Below are positions 41,086 through 52,166 of a stretch of DNA of 64,000 bases, in pieces. The notes under the pieces were generated by a model. The model made no database searches. It was not told the origin of the DNA and saw only the letters and a program-made list of their open reading frames with translations. The position numbers were made by a program, and so were the translations under genes. The DNA is from Kappaphycus alvarezii. Its lineage: Eukaryota; Rhodophyta; Florideophyceae; Gigartinales; Solieriaceae. The DNA lies in the NCBI GenBank assembly GCA_002205965.3, contig NADL03000486.1:409275-473274 (forward strand), written 5' to 3'. The first letter of the stretch is position 1. Every line of letters begins with the position of its first letter.

Positions 41086-44000
41086 ATGAGCGGACATGTA
41101 GGGCGTAATTTGACAGAAAGGAAAAGAATCGTCAAGGGGCTGGGACTCGTGGGAATCTAATTTCGATGAAGAGGGTCATGTTTGGACCTGAGGCAGAAAG
41201 TAACTCGTCTGTATCAGAGCCCAGGGAAATTGGCAGTTCCCTGGGCATTGCATGGAGCGAAGATGTGCCTGTGCCTGGAATCATTCAGGACTGTGACGGT
41301 GAAGTCGTTGCTATGGTGGGGTCAGAGAGAGTTCTCAGGCCTCATTTCGGTGTGGAACAGCAGTCAAAGCTGTCTGAGGAACAGCGTGTGCGTCGGATGG
41401 GAATAACGGATGCCCTTCTGGTAACTTTGGGATGTGTTGCGAGGCAAAGATTACGGAGGACATTGAAGTGATCATAAAGTTTGTATCTGATGCCGCTTTT
41501 GATCCATTGACATTCAAGGAGTACTGCACCTCACACTCTGACTCCATGGTTGCCGTGGGTACGATATTCAGGGATGACATGGATAGGTGTGGATTTAAGA
41601 GGAATACCGTTTATGGAGATGGAGGCACAGAGTGTCTTGTGTACACGAAGTCAGTCGTACAAGTTCTACGGGAACAGGTGAGTTCATGCTTGTCATCCAA
41701 CCTTTAAACTTGCTGTGATGACTCAATTGAAAAGAACGGAGGTAGCGTACCATTCTATGCTGTGTGCGCAGAACTTGGTGTAGAAGGCATTCCTATCGTG
41801 CGGCAACGAATAATGGATGATGACATTGAGGACGTTGTCTGGGCTGACAGAGATTCGGCAAGTCCGTCATTTGGGGTTTAGTTCAGGTCTACAGCGATAA
41901 GTCGAACAGTACGTTGAAGTCGTCGACCTTCTCCTTATACGCAGTACATCTCACCCTCTTCAACTTCAAGGACTCTGTTCGCGCAGACTGATCGCTCAGG
42001 AGAAAACTGTCATTAGATACCTACCGTTTGTTTTTTTAAAAGAAGAGGACGGATTTGGACCTGTGTCTACCGCGAATGTCGCGGTTGGACGTAGTCAGGA
42101 ACTGCGCCTACTCCATCATGAACTACTGATCATCTCCTGCGAGAAGTCCGTCTTTCTGTTTGGAAAAGTTGAGATCAGCACGTCAATTCTAAGTCTTTCA
42201 CCTGAGATCTTGTTATTTCGAACTATTGTGCGGATTTGCCTTAGGCAAAGACATGTCTTGGGTCTATCAAGATAAAAGGGGCGCAGTACAGTTATAATCG
42301 CTGTCTAGTGGAAAAAGGAAGGTTACATGGGGGTTGGAAAAGTCGTAAGCGGGCCCTAGCTTCAGAAAAACCATTCTTGGAGACTTAGAAGCGGTGTGTG
42401 GAGCAAGAAGACATGTATCGGAAACGGGGTAAGCTTCAGAGAGCTCATCAGAAAAGGAAGGAGGGACAGGATGAGCTTGCTGCACGCTGCCTCAATGAGA
42501 CGGGCCATGTCTTGCAAAGGTTATCGTTTACAGATACGGCTATCATCGACCCTTACGCATTGTCTAATTTCTAGCAAATGCACAAAATTCACCTGGGTTT
42601 AACCAAGATGCTACTGCACTGTGTTTCTGATCGACTTCGGTCGAAGGATCTGGTTCTGAAGCAGGTTTCTAATGGAAGTTCAATTCAGAGGACCTTCTAT
42701 TCATTGTGTGGTTCTGTTCTAAATGCATTCAACCGGTTCATGCTGTCAGTTGATCAGATAAAGGTATCGTCCGACTTTAGGGTGGACTTCAGTGTCCATG
42801 GAAAAGGTGGGTCGTACAATGGTTTGTTTACGAGCGATGGTCTGAAAGGGATGTTGGAAGCGAAGGACTACAGGAATGTGGAGATATTGATGTCATTTCT
42901 TGGTGCGACTGCAGACCGAATGAGTGGTGAAGACAAGGGAGCATCGGTGACAACCGAATTCACAATGTACAGTGACCTGGCTCATAGACTCTATACCGAT
43001 GACTGTGGACGTCAGTGGTGTGATGCTACCATGAAAGATCTGGAGAAGTGCTTGAAGGCATTCCGACGAGGTTCTGTGCAGCTGTTCGCAGACTTTCAAA
43101 AGTCCGGTATGGGAACTTTGAATTTTCATATGCTGCAGCATATAGTGGAGAAACTTCGCCGTCATGGAAGTTTACGGGTTGCAGATGCAGGCCTTTTACT
43201 TCAAAAAAAATTACAGGAATAAGTCGAGAAGGAGAGTGAGCGCAATGTCTGAGACGCTGGAGTCTCATACATTGCGTGATTGATTGAAGGAAGAAATGCA
43301 ATTGATCGATGGATGGACGAAAATGAAGTACTTTCTATGTTAAAGAAAGTAAAAAGTCGCTCCAGAACTGCTTCTTGCAATCCAGAAAAAGGGAGTCATA
43401 GCAAGGGAATGGCTATTCTGGAAGACAGTTTAATCCTTTCTAAGGATAGGGATATAATACTGGTTCGAGACCTCCGACGTGCATGGGAGCATATGAATTC
43501 AGAAAAGAAGGGCAGTATAACAAGGAAAAAGTTCGGCTTTGGGGATGAAGGAGTACCTCCAGGGGTACTACGACTAACCGGAGATACTAGTAAAGAAGCA
43601 CTGCGAATGATTCAAAGAGAGCTACGAAATATGTTTGGTCAGCCTGGGAGTTCTTCCTCAAACTCAATTGCCTTCCTGTGGATTGTGTCTAGTTTTCTTG
43701 TTGGAAGAAAGGTATCGATTAGATCTGAAAAAGTCAGGAACAGTGGTGGAGAATTGATGTCTCGAATGAGAAGGAGTCAAGAGCGGTATATGCAGCGTGT
43801 TGTCTCTGTCTATAACTTTCATGGGAATATGAAGTTGCGTCAAGACCGTGTGATGCTAAAGGCTTCAGACACTACATAGAGAGGCGAAAGACATGCTGGT
43901 GGACATGACTACTAATTTGATATTTGGATTGGCAGAGTTCTCTGTCTGCTTAGAGTTTAAAGGGAAAGAAGGAGAAAAGGGGGTGACGACGATGGTGAAT

Positions 44001-44283
44001 CAATGGTTTTCATTCAGTGCTTCGAACAAGTGCGGACAGATGAGAAAGTAGACAGTGTCCTGAACTGCGTCAGGCTACGTTTGGCACGGGATGACGGACC
44101 TACTGGGGACGCCACAGCTCCAGCGAAGTGGTTCGGACTTTGTCCAGTATCTAGTGCAGTTAGGTTGCTCACGTTGTGCCAAATCCTGACTACAGTACTG
44201 GTGAGATAGATAGTAATTCCGACGCTGCATGGGCTGATGAAGAGTTCTATGCGAAGGTTTATACGCTATCCGAGTTTGAATAG
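41086..44283 (+). pseudogene. transposase-like gene of the 13.6-kb transposon, frame-broken
   Basis: A possible start is the ATG at 41086 (MSGHVGRNLTERKRIVKG). Consecutive open segments in changing frames: 41432-41707 with ITEDIEVIIKFVSDAAFDPL and RDDMDRCGFKRNTVYGDGG; about 41709-41880 with VRQRIMDDDIEDVVWADRDS; 42578-43222 with VDFSVHGKGGSYNGLFTSDG, CGRQWCDATMKDLEKCLKAF and FADFQKSGMGTLNFHMLQHI. The next frame gives KKNYRNKSRRRVSAMSETLE (to 43273), then 43280-43879, then a clean C-terminus AHVVPNPDYSTGEIDSNSDA...EFE stopping at 44281-44283. The H-x-LQHIVEKLRRHGSLR ... NKSRRR pattern resembles the C-terminal part of large fungal and oomycete DNA-transposon transposases (KDZ/Plavaka-like). That is from memory of the motif, without a database check. 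Confidence 0.55.
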
Positions 44284-45232
44284 TTTCTCTATTCACAAGT
44301 AAAGAGCTATACTAAGTGGAGATATATGGCGTAATAGAACACTAGCACATCACGGAAATGTTACGGACACATTGAATTGCTATACACACATCAAATTATT
44401 AGCAAATGAACGTTGTTGCTGTACAGAGCGCAAATAACAAATGTAATGCACATAATATATTTTAATTTGGTACAAAACACGAGTCGGGGGTTGGAAAATC
44501 AGAATATCGTATTGTGATGCGAGGTGAGCACTGAATTTAATCTGTACAGCAGTGTGGCAAGTGCAGTGCTATGATTTTCTACTTATGTTACTTTACTGAA
44601 TGTTATTGAGCCAAAAATTGTCGAGATCATCATTTGTACACATCATACGCACATTGCTTCCAAAATAAAGAGCCAGGGTTTCTATTCGCCTTGCTTGCGT
44701 CTAAGATCACAGACTGTGAGAGAAACTCAGCGCTTAGTCTAGTGCAGAGTGCACCAGGCTTCTCTCGGGATGACAAGGACGACTGCTACCTCGTAAAGTG
44801 TGCCCCAGCCTCAGTGCGCGACCTCTGGCAGAGGATGAGCCTCCGGTCGTTCTGAGCGTGTATAGTACGACGTTTTTCACAAGGACACTTGTAAGAGCAT
44901 GCAGGCTGCACGACACGTAGGCGGTGATTATAAGAATATGAAGAGTCTGTATTGTGATTAATAGTGATTCAATCGGTACAGTGCGATGTACTGTAGCTGA
45001 CCTCACTTATGATGAAGACATAGGGAGGTATGATATTGGTAGGAAACGATGGGTATTCCATATTTCTAGGTATAGTTCACCTGGAAGCTCATTTAAGCGG
45101 GTGTTTTGTGTACAGTTTGACACGCTGCATAGTAATGAGTCAAAAGATTGAACTCAGCGAGCACCTATGTAGCAATTAGGGTGTCTCTGGGCACCCGACT
45201 ATAAGCCCGATTTCGTAAAAGATTCCAACGCA
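44284..45232. other. AT-rich spacer between the two transposon genes
   Basis: Contains scattered ACACATCA/ATGCACATA words at 44340-44460 like those of the transposon ends; no gene recognised. Confidence 0.4.
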
Positions 45233-45742
45233 TTGAATCCTGTCATCCCTCCACCGTATATATTTGAAACGATCTCGAAAGCATACCATCTCCTCAAGTA
45301 CTTCCTACTATACGTTTCCTCATCTCTTTGCTTTCTTTCACTTCTTCCTTTCGAACCAACGTCCTCTACGCGCATCCTTATGTTAATACGGTTTCCGAGT
45401 TATCCAAACTCACATCGATGGAACCGTTTTGCGATGAAATATACACAGCAGACGCCTACGTCACCACGTCAACCACAGCGATACCTACTGCAACATGGAG
45501 AAAATGATGCGATTGGCAACAAGAGAGGGTACAGAATGGATCGGCGAAGCGAGCGTATACAGACGGAGATGCGGCAGCTGGGATCGGAAGAGGTTGGGGA
45601 CGATATAGTGGGCATTCTGACTGTGAACGGGTATGGAGATCCTGAAATGGAAGCGGATCTCCGATATTTTTACCAAAATTCTGATGGAGTCCATGTATGT
45701 ATGACGCGGACGGAGCAAAGCAGGGAAAAAGTAATGCAATAA
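45233..45742 (+). CDS. hypothetical 169-residue ORF
   Basis: Open from ATG 45233. The N-terminus has a hydrophobic run (YFLLYVSSSLCFLSLLPF) and the C-terminal 70 residues are polar and charged (RMDRRSERIQTEMRQLGSEE, GYGDPEMEADLRYFYQNSDG). No known motif. It approaches the minus-strand gene tail-to-tail, and its last ~250 bases overlap a minus-strand open frame, so one of the two is likely chance. Included only because the C-terminal half has protein-like composition. Confidence 0.3.
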   Translation: MNPVIPPPYIFETISKAYHLLKYFLLYVSSSLCFLSLLPFEPTSSTRILMLIRFPSYPNSHRWNRFAMKYTQQTPTSPRQPQRYLLQHGENDAIGNKRGYRMDRRSERIQTEMRQLGSEEVGDDIVGILTVNGYGDPEMEADLRYFYQNSDGVHVCMTRTEQSREKVMQ

Positions 45743-46407
45743 ACTTTTATAGTAGGTATGGCACAGCAGAATAATTGCGCGACGACAATTAACATCTATA
45801 AACCCGTAAACGTCGTCCTCCTCGAGCTCAGTATGTTTTTCCGTAACCCGAATGGGCTTACCGTCTTTATCAAAAGCTGGAACAAGCTGCCGTTCCACCA
45901 GGAGAATTCTCCGGAAGGACTTGGATGACTCCTTCATTGCAGGACCTTCCGGTCTGCTAGGGTTGTACGTATCGCCGTCAAACCTTCCGATAGCTGAGCA
46001 AAAGATCCTTGCATCCTACTCGTCTTCTTCCGCATCATCAAAAAAGCGGCCACAGCTTCTCGTGATGTACTCCATTGTGGTTTGAGCGGTAGTTCTTCTG
46101 TTACGCCGAGATCGACCTCAGATGTAGACCCCGCAAGTAAATCGAGGCCGTCAGTGACGGCTCGAGCAGCAGTGCCGTTGTCCGTCATCTTAATTGGATT
46201 TAAATTTCCATAGTCCTCCTTACTTCCCACCCCTGCAGCCTTTTAAGCCACAGCTTCTTTCCTCATTGCTGCGTTTGCCCTGCCGATATCCCCCATGATA
46301 GAATCAGAAAGTGCAAGGTCGACTCCATCCTCAGCAAGCTTCTCTTCATCCAACCCCACATCAAAGTCCGTCATTGGCATGATCTCTTTCGCGTTCTCCC
46401 GCCCTGA

Positions 46408-46505
46408 CTGTAGAGATATTAGCTCTGAAAAATAGCTCGTCTCAAATGACGGCGCCCTTTCGCTTGCGGATGGGTGTCGCCTTATTCCGCATCTTCAAAA
46501 CTCAC
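46408..46505 (-). other. probable spliceosomal intron 2 (98 bp)
   Basis: Minus-strand donor AGG|GTGAGTTTTG at 46505 and acceptor TCTCTACAG|TCAGG at 46408. Phase 0; splicing joins VPSTIPSR to SGRENAKEIM. An alternative acceptor TTTTTCAG lies about 17 bases upstream. Confidence 0.55.
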
Positions 46506-46864
46506 CCTTGACGGTATCGTTGAGGGTACTTTACCTGCAGCGCTACCGTTCTTGGTATTTGCAACCCCCGCATTCCCTACAATCTGCCGAGTCCCCCCAA
46601 TCGCTGTACCACCTGCATCCCCATCATCGCCCATTTCCAGTGGTTCCATTTCCATCATCACCGCCATCCCAGCATCACTGGTCTGATTAGGGCTCTTGCT
46701 CTTCTTCTTACCATCATCAGGGGGCGGAGAAGGCGTTTGTTCATCGTCATCGCTGTCCGTAGTAGCATCAACCTCTTCGGTGGAAAGTATCGGGGCAAAG
46801 AAAGACAAGTAACTCCTCGCCCTCCCGATATAGCAGTCGATTGACGGAACCAGTAGCAGATCTT

Positions 46865-46941
46865 CTAGATGAAAAAATCCGGAGATACAGCGACGTAGTG
46901 AACTACAGTGCTCTGGCGGAAGCAGAAAAAAGTATACTCAC
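46865..46941 (-). other. probable spliceosomal intron 1 (77 bp)
   Basis: Donor ACACCC|GTGAGTATAC at 46941 and acceptor TTTTTCATCTAG at 46865, minus strand. Phase 1; splicing removes a stop that is the TAG of the acceptor itself and joins LSIDT to QDLLLVPSIDCY in frame. Length and signals are typical of filamentous fungi. Confidence 0.65.
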
Positions 46942-48878
46942 GGGTGTCGATACTTAGACCTCGTTCCTCACCAGCCTTGTTGAACTTCGAAGAACTCCTA
47001 GGCACCGCCATGTCCTTGGTGAGCTCATTCCGGGCAGTGACCTCGATTTCATGGCGTACTCGCTGCTGCATCTCTTCAACAGCACGGGGAATGAGGTACA
47101 TCATACCCCCTTTCTTCTTCATATTCTTCTCACCGCCCTTCTTTGGCTTCTGGTTGATGGAGCGCATGACATTTGTGAGGTACGCATTAACCCTCGCAAT
47201 GGAGAGGATACAGCTATCCTTGTCGAAACTATGACGGAAGGAAAGCTTCATCTCTGCACGTGCCGCGTTGTTGTTGAAGAGGACGTCAACGCCGGTGGAC
47301 TCGGCATGAGTAAACTCGTCTTTCACCTGCGCATTGTAACGCAGCTCCTCGAATATTACTCGCCACCACCATGAAAGATCGACTCTCCCGGATTCATCGC
47401 GGCGCAACAGCTTCTTGTATGCCTCGTCCCTTTCCTCCTCAAGTTGTTCGCTGTATCCAGGGAGTCGATCACCAAGTTTATCGTAGCCTAGTGCTTTGAA
47501 GGAGAACTTGTGTAAGGCGCGCTTCTGGTTGCCTATGTTGTCCTTTGACATTTGAGAAACATCTTGAGAGTCGGCGGGTTTGTACTCGCCTCGTCAGCAA
47601 GCTCCTCCCACTTCTGCTCTTCATTCATTAAAGCGTTGAGCTTCTCATCTGAAACGTGTACATCCAGATGCCCTGCTGAACAATGCGCTGTAGGAGCTCG
47701 CCGCTCTCAGTAAATATTTCCTGCTCGGAGAAGCTGTACCACACACCACGTCTGCAGGGCATTCCGAGGGATCCTCGACACGACAACGGCAGTCATGGTA
47801 TCGAACCATTGTAGACTCTCCATTCACAACCTCCTCACGCATGATGGTCTCAGTGATCTCGTCCATCACCCAATCATTCGCCCTGCTTTGTGCCCTGCCC
47901 AGAATGTAGTGATGCATAGGGTCCATCTCATTTAACCCATGACTGCAGGCGTCCCTGATGTCGGCCCGGTTACGTCTCCCACCAGCCTTCTTCTTCTCCA
48001 GCACAGTAGAGCCCCTCACCATACCAACCATCGCCTACACCACCACCAACTTCTTCTTCAGGTCCTCGACCTTCGCGGCCATCACAGTCTCCGAGCGCAT
48101 CAGAGTTTACACCATTCTCCGCTCTCTCGCCAGTGATTCCTTTAGACTGTTCTTCGACTTGAGCAGACTGCGGTTGGCCTTGACGATTTCCACAATGCTC
48201 GATCGAAGACGTACGCACACGGTACACTTACTTGGTGTAGCAACCTTCTTCCCCTTAGAGTCAGACGGAGGCGCGAAGGTAGGCGTAGGAATCCCGGTAG
48301 AACCCAAAGAGTCCGTAGGCGGGGTGATTTCATAGACTTTCCCACATTCTTCTGCATCGTGGTCGTTTTCTTCTGCATCGTCAACAACGAAACCCCCGAT
48401 TCAGCATCATCTTATTCTTCCGGGGGATCTGGGACAACCATTGAAGGAGGCTGCGACTTCACATCTTTTCCACGAGGTTCATGACCAGGGCTTCTCTTTG
48501 GATCCTTCTTGGGGGAGCTCTTCTCTTGAAAGTAATCGAATCACTGTCCGGATTGACGACGCTCGACAACCGCATATTGACCGCCAAACGCGTCGTGCGG
48601 GGTTGATGCTGCGGCGGAGCAGTGGTCCCAGGCGGCGCAAAGCTTGTTACAGCTGGACTTGCAGGCGTTTGTTATGCAGCTGGAGGGCCAGACGGAGGCC
48701 TACTCGCAGTGATACGGCGCATGGACCTCCGATTGGGAGAAGCACAGGCTCTTGCCGACCCCTTGCCACAAGGTTTCTTGACTTTGCCAGACCCCTTCGT
48801 AGACTTGCGAGACGGCATTCTTCTAAGACAGGATTGTTTTGAAGCTCTCAGAAAGGACGAATCAAAAGGAATGTTCAA

Positions 48879-49660
48879 TGTGTCAAAGTGTAGTGTTTTA
48901 GTATCTTCGAGCGGTACGAGTGAGTGGAATAAAAGCTTGCATCTGGAATACCTCTGTGCAATGCTCTTAAATGTTTAACGAAAGCAATTTACAGAAGCCC
49001 GCCTGCATAAAGTCTCAGTCTCACAAACTGCCTACCCCCTGAATGATGCTCCTACATCTCCAAAAAGGACTAAACTGTACTTTTTCAGGTGCAGCCTAAC
49101 GTGCCCAATGTTTACCCTAATAACACAAAAAGACACCAATGTGCTAGCACTTTGCAAATATCTCATACCCACAATCTAAATTAAACCAACCGACACCGTC
49201 CAATGGCTCCCGGATAGGCGGTGTGTGATAAATTAAATTCTGATTTGGTGGCCCGACCATATTCTCTTGCGACATTGGTGGTAGATACACGTCCAAAAAG
49301 GGTATGGTACACCGTTGTCATACCACAAGTCCATTGTGATTGGCCTCTACACATGGTCACGTACAGTAAACAATTTAACGGGGCAGTGCTCCTCAATGGC
49401 GCCACCTCCCTGGCGCCTTATAGTGGCCCGTGCAGCGTTACCGTACTGCACCAGTTCACCGTGAACTGGCCAACGTAATGATTCGGCGGCAACATCACTC
49501 TCGTGCATCACCTCAGCTGGGGCGTAGGGAGCCTTCGTACGGGCATCAAAATTCTAAGTCTTAGCGTAAAGCCACATGCACTGCCATTGCTCTCGCACCC
49601 TTTTCTTAGAGCATTATTACAGCTACTATGTCGGTATGCTGTGGCAAACCCACCAAAAAA
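48879..49660. other. region with two short perfect hairpins, no gene
   Basis: GGCGCCA-CCTCCC-TGGCGCC at 49398-49417 and CCAGTTCAC-C-GTGAACTGG at 49451-49469. No coding feature recognised. Confidence 0.5.
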
Positions 49661-49668
49661 GAACTCTA

Positions 49669-50300
49669 CATTTTGGGCAATGTACACTAAATTACCAACT
49701 CTACGTAGCGAACTGCATTTTGGGCAATGTACAATAGATTAACAACTTTATATAGCGAAACAAAATGTGTGCATAGCACATAGCTATGCACACATTGCAA
49801 AACGTTATATGCAAAGCGCATATGCATATTACAGGTAAACGGGGCTTTCCGCGTGTACCAACGCTGTTTCTACATTATTGCAGTAAGTGTGCAGGGCTCT
49901 TTCATGCAATGTACTTATTTAAAACAATGTTTGCATAGAAATATACTATGTGCACATTGCATTTTGGCCAAAAACACTACAATACCAACTGTACGTAGCA
50001 AAATACAATGTGCGCATAGCATATTCCCATGAACGCATTGCAAAACGTTATGGGCAAAGCGCATATGTACATTACATGTGTTCCGAGCTTTATGCATTAC
50101 CCAACGCTATTTGTACATTACTTTTGGATGCATGCAGGGCCCATCCATTCAATATACTTAGTAAAATCAATGTCTGCATAGCTAGTGGCTAAGTGCACAT
50201 TGCATTTTGGGCAATGTGCAGCATTGTATGGTATGTACAAAGCTAAATGGAATGTGTGCATAGCATATGGTTATGAAAGCATTTTGTGAGTAATGTTGGT
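49669..50300. repeat. right subterminal repeats: 47-bp duplication and 243/244-bp tandem units
   Basis: Two 47-base units start CATTTTGGGCAATGTAC at 49669 and 49716. Then larger units start AATGTGTGCATAGC at 49764, 50007 (AATGTGCGCATAGC) and 50251, spacings 243 and 244. Each contains GCATTGCAAAACGTTAT and TGTGCACATTGCATTTTGG. They share the TGTGCA/TGCACA vocabulary of the left-end 86-bp array but have a different unit. Confidence 0.8.
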
Positions 50301-51023
50301 TGATATTAGGTCATACGTTTCCCACAAGCAATGCATGTATACGGCACAGCTATGCACACATTACATTTACCGATGTACATGACCTTCAAAGTTCTTTTGC
50401 ACCTGGGTAATGTGTACATAACACATTGCAATGACCACACTAAAGTAATTTACATGGCGCTAGCAATGTGCGCATTGCACATGTAGTGTTCACATGGCGT
50501 TTTATCTGACACATTGCAACTCTAAGGCAAAATCGAGTTATGTAATGTGCGCATTACATCTGCCTATGTATAACAATACTGCATGCAAATTGTGCGCACA
50601 TGACTAAACAAATGTGCACATAACAGTAAAGAATTGTACGTTGACCATGTTCAAAGTGGGTGCACAATGCCCAATGTACGCATTACTTTAAACTTAAAAG
50701 TCGTAGTACTTACAAGTATCAGATGCTCAACTATCTCATCCTTTATGGTTGCTCTGTTTTACATTGCATACTCCGTCATGTACACATTGATATTTACAAA
50801 TCCCCTAGGCTGTACATTGGGATGCAATGTGTGCATTACAATGTACACTACATTTAAATGATTTCTTTCACAACTTTAACTACATGTAAATGACTTTAGA
50901 AGCATCCCACTACCTTCCAATAATCCCCTCTAATATTCTCCAACCATTTTTGAAATCTCTTACTTGCACATTGGATTTTCACCTGTAATTTTGTACATCG
51001 CACCTGATCATTGGATTCCGGTT
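50301..51023. other. right subterminal zone, scattered TGTGCACA-type words
   Basis: Diverged repeats (AATGTGTACATAACACATTG, AATGTGCGCATTGCACAT) up to about 50860, then unique AT-rich sequence to the right terminal repeat. No gene. Confidence 0.55.
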
Positions 51024-51034
51024 TTACAGATGAT
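51024..51034 (-). repeat. right terminal inverted repeat of the 13.6-kb transposon
   Basis: TTACAGATGAT, the exact inverse of 37395-37405. Confidence 0.75.
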
Positions 51035-51500
51035 ACGACTAGGAACAGTGGCTTCCCCAAGTTCTTTATGCCTACAACCGCCGGCGACTTAGAACAGGTG
51101 CCTCCCCTTTCGAACTCATGTTCGGAGTGGTACCGCGCATGGATCCATCTGACCCCGCTTCGTTGATACAAAAACCTTCAGAAGATCATTACCGGCTAGA
51201 GATGCTGGCCACCTTAGCACTTCGTGCGACGAGGTTCGATATGCAGATGCAGTGGTTGGTAAGGAAGTTGGGGCGGTACAATCCCGGAAGTTTAATACTT
51301 GAGACCTGGTTTTGGTCGCACATGGAAAAGCCCTAACTTCCGCGGCTAAGTGGCCAACTTTAAAGTCCCGTTTCTCCGGACCATATCTCATTTGGAAAGC
51401 AGCTCATAAGGGTTACTGGCTAACCTCTTAGGGGGTTGGCATTCCCGACGAGCTATCCACACGAGGCGCCGGGTACCCTACTCTTTGCACCCGTTTTTCT
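51035..51500 (+). pseudogene. gypsy-2 integrase C-terminal part
   Basis: EQWLPQVLYAYNRRRLRTGA then SPFELMFGVVPRMDPSD (51042-51150) matches VLPTVLYGYRRRRLSSGFSP and FELMFGVPPRLVHTDAT of gypsy-1. Decayed barrel residues follow (KSRFSGPYLIWKAAHKGYWL) to about 51500. No 3' LTR was recognised after it. Confidence 0.8.
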
Positions 51501-51712
51501 TACAGGGTTAATTCAAGAAGCCTTCCTATAGACGAAGGCCAGTAGTTGTCTTATGTTTGTTCCATATATTCTAGTCCATGTACTGTCATTTAATCATTAT
51601 CTGAGTACAATTCAAATTCGTAATCACATTTCATCAAACTCTAGGAAACTCTCGCTGCAATATAGAGGGTTTTACGAAAGCAGAAGAAAAGTTTTTACTT
51701 CAACTGAAACAG

Positions 51713-52161
51713 TCAACGACTGGACGGACACGCCCTTGAGCTCTTATTTCCAGAGGAAGAGGCTGCCGAGGCCCTTAAACGATAACGGTGACGTTTCTTC
51801 TTCGTAGAATCCGACAGCGTGTATGGAATCTTTATTTTACGAGGCGGGACCTCTTGACCATTCAATGGAACTAGACGGCGCACATCGACGATTTTCAAAT
51901 AATCGCATGGGTTCTCCTCTCCAAAAAAAATCTTGAAGGATTCTTCGGATAATCGCATAGCGTACTTCTCGGCGCAGTCGTAGATAAAAATTTGGGGGCG
52001 TCAAGACAAATTTAATGCGGCGATCCGAGCCGTCCGATAACCGACGCAACATAAAGTCCGCGGACAGAGGAACTGGTCAAGCTGCGCACCCATGCTGCTT
52101 CGATTGAAGATTCTACTGCTCCGCAAAGGCTATTTATGGTTCTTCCGGAAGACCCTCGTTC
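51713..52161 (-). pseudogene. repeat family X, copy 3, C-terminal part (left of gypsy-3)
   Basis: FIYDCAEKYAMRLSEESFK then IFFGEENPCDYLKIVDVRRL (51980-51850) is nearly the same as LIFDCAEEYAMRFCEASLK...GEEDPEDFLKITDVRR of copy 2. Upstream on the minus strand the gene is cut by gypsy-3 at 52162 and resumes at 63801. Confidence 0.65.
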
Positions 52162-52166
52162 TGGTT

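Larger units (their letters stand above)
45780..48818 (-). pseudogene. multi-exon coiled-coil protein gene within the 13.6-kb transposon
   Basis: Minus-strand order: a basic N-terminus MPSRKSTKGSGKVKKPCG (start 48818) and Pro/Thr-rich stretch; an acidic stretch EENDHDAEECGKVYEITPPT (about 48340); PSKCTVCVRLRSSIVEIVKA and a probable coiled coil (about 48250-47960); DIRDACSHGLNEMDPMHHYI; a long helical, charged segment (47551-46942) with LGYDKLGDRLPGYSEQLEEE and VRHEIEVTARNELTKDMAVP; an intron; LLLVPSIDCYIGRARSYLSF and an acidic stretch; a second intron; KLAEDGVDLALSDSIMGDIG; and finally FRRILLVERQLVPAFDKDGK and ELEEDDVYGFIDVNC. At least six in-frame stops and one or more frame changes break it. 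Two well-formed introns show that it was an expressed nuclear gene. Family unknown. It lies between the terminal repeats, so a second transposon gene is the simplest reading. Confidence 0.55.
37395..51034 (+). mobile_element. 13.6-kb DNA transposon with terminal and subterminal repeats
   Basis: It interrupts the gypsy-2 integrase. Its ends are inverted: ATCATCTGTAA at 37395-37405 and TTACAGATGAT at 51024-51034, 11 bases perfect with weaker similarity for about 11 more. The flanks GGACAAAG (left) and GACTAG (right) could be a decayed 7-8 base target duplication. Both subterminal zones (37400-39330 and 49660-50860) are packed with TGTGCACA, TTATGCACACATTG and TGCATA words in tandem arrays, which neighbouring DNA lacks. 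Inside are a transposase-like pseudogene (41086-44283, plus), a multi-exon coiled-coil pseudogene (48818-45780, minus) and a solo LTR (38677-39150). The superfamily is not certain. Subterminal repeats plus a large transposase with an accessory gene recall CACTA or KDZ elements, but the terminal sequence is neither CACTA nor a known KDZ end. Confidence 0.75.
32518..51500 (+). mobile_element. Ty3/gypsy retrotransposon gypsy-2, split by a 13.6-kb DNA transposon
   Basis: Same family as gypsy-1 by gag, RT and integrase motifs and by the primer-binding site at 32519-32535. The element body is 32518-37394 plus 51035-51500. The integrase reads EKVVIGQR up to 37394 and resumes EQWLPQVLYAYNRRR at about 51042, where gypsy-1 reads on without a break. 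Everything between belongs to the inserted transposon. A further insertion of about 700 bases sits in the second zinc knuckle (33340-34043). Stops and frameshifts show that this copy is older than gypsy-1. Confidence 0.85.

Noticed and set aside
45780-48818. Premature stops read as a signature of C-to-T repeat-induced mutation
   Set aside because: Every stop codon can arise from CAA, CAG or CGA by C-to-T, so the pattern is not diagnostic without an intact copy to compare.
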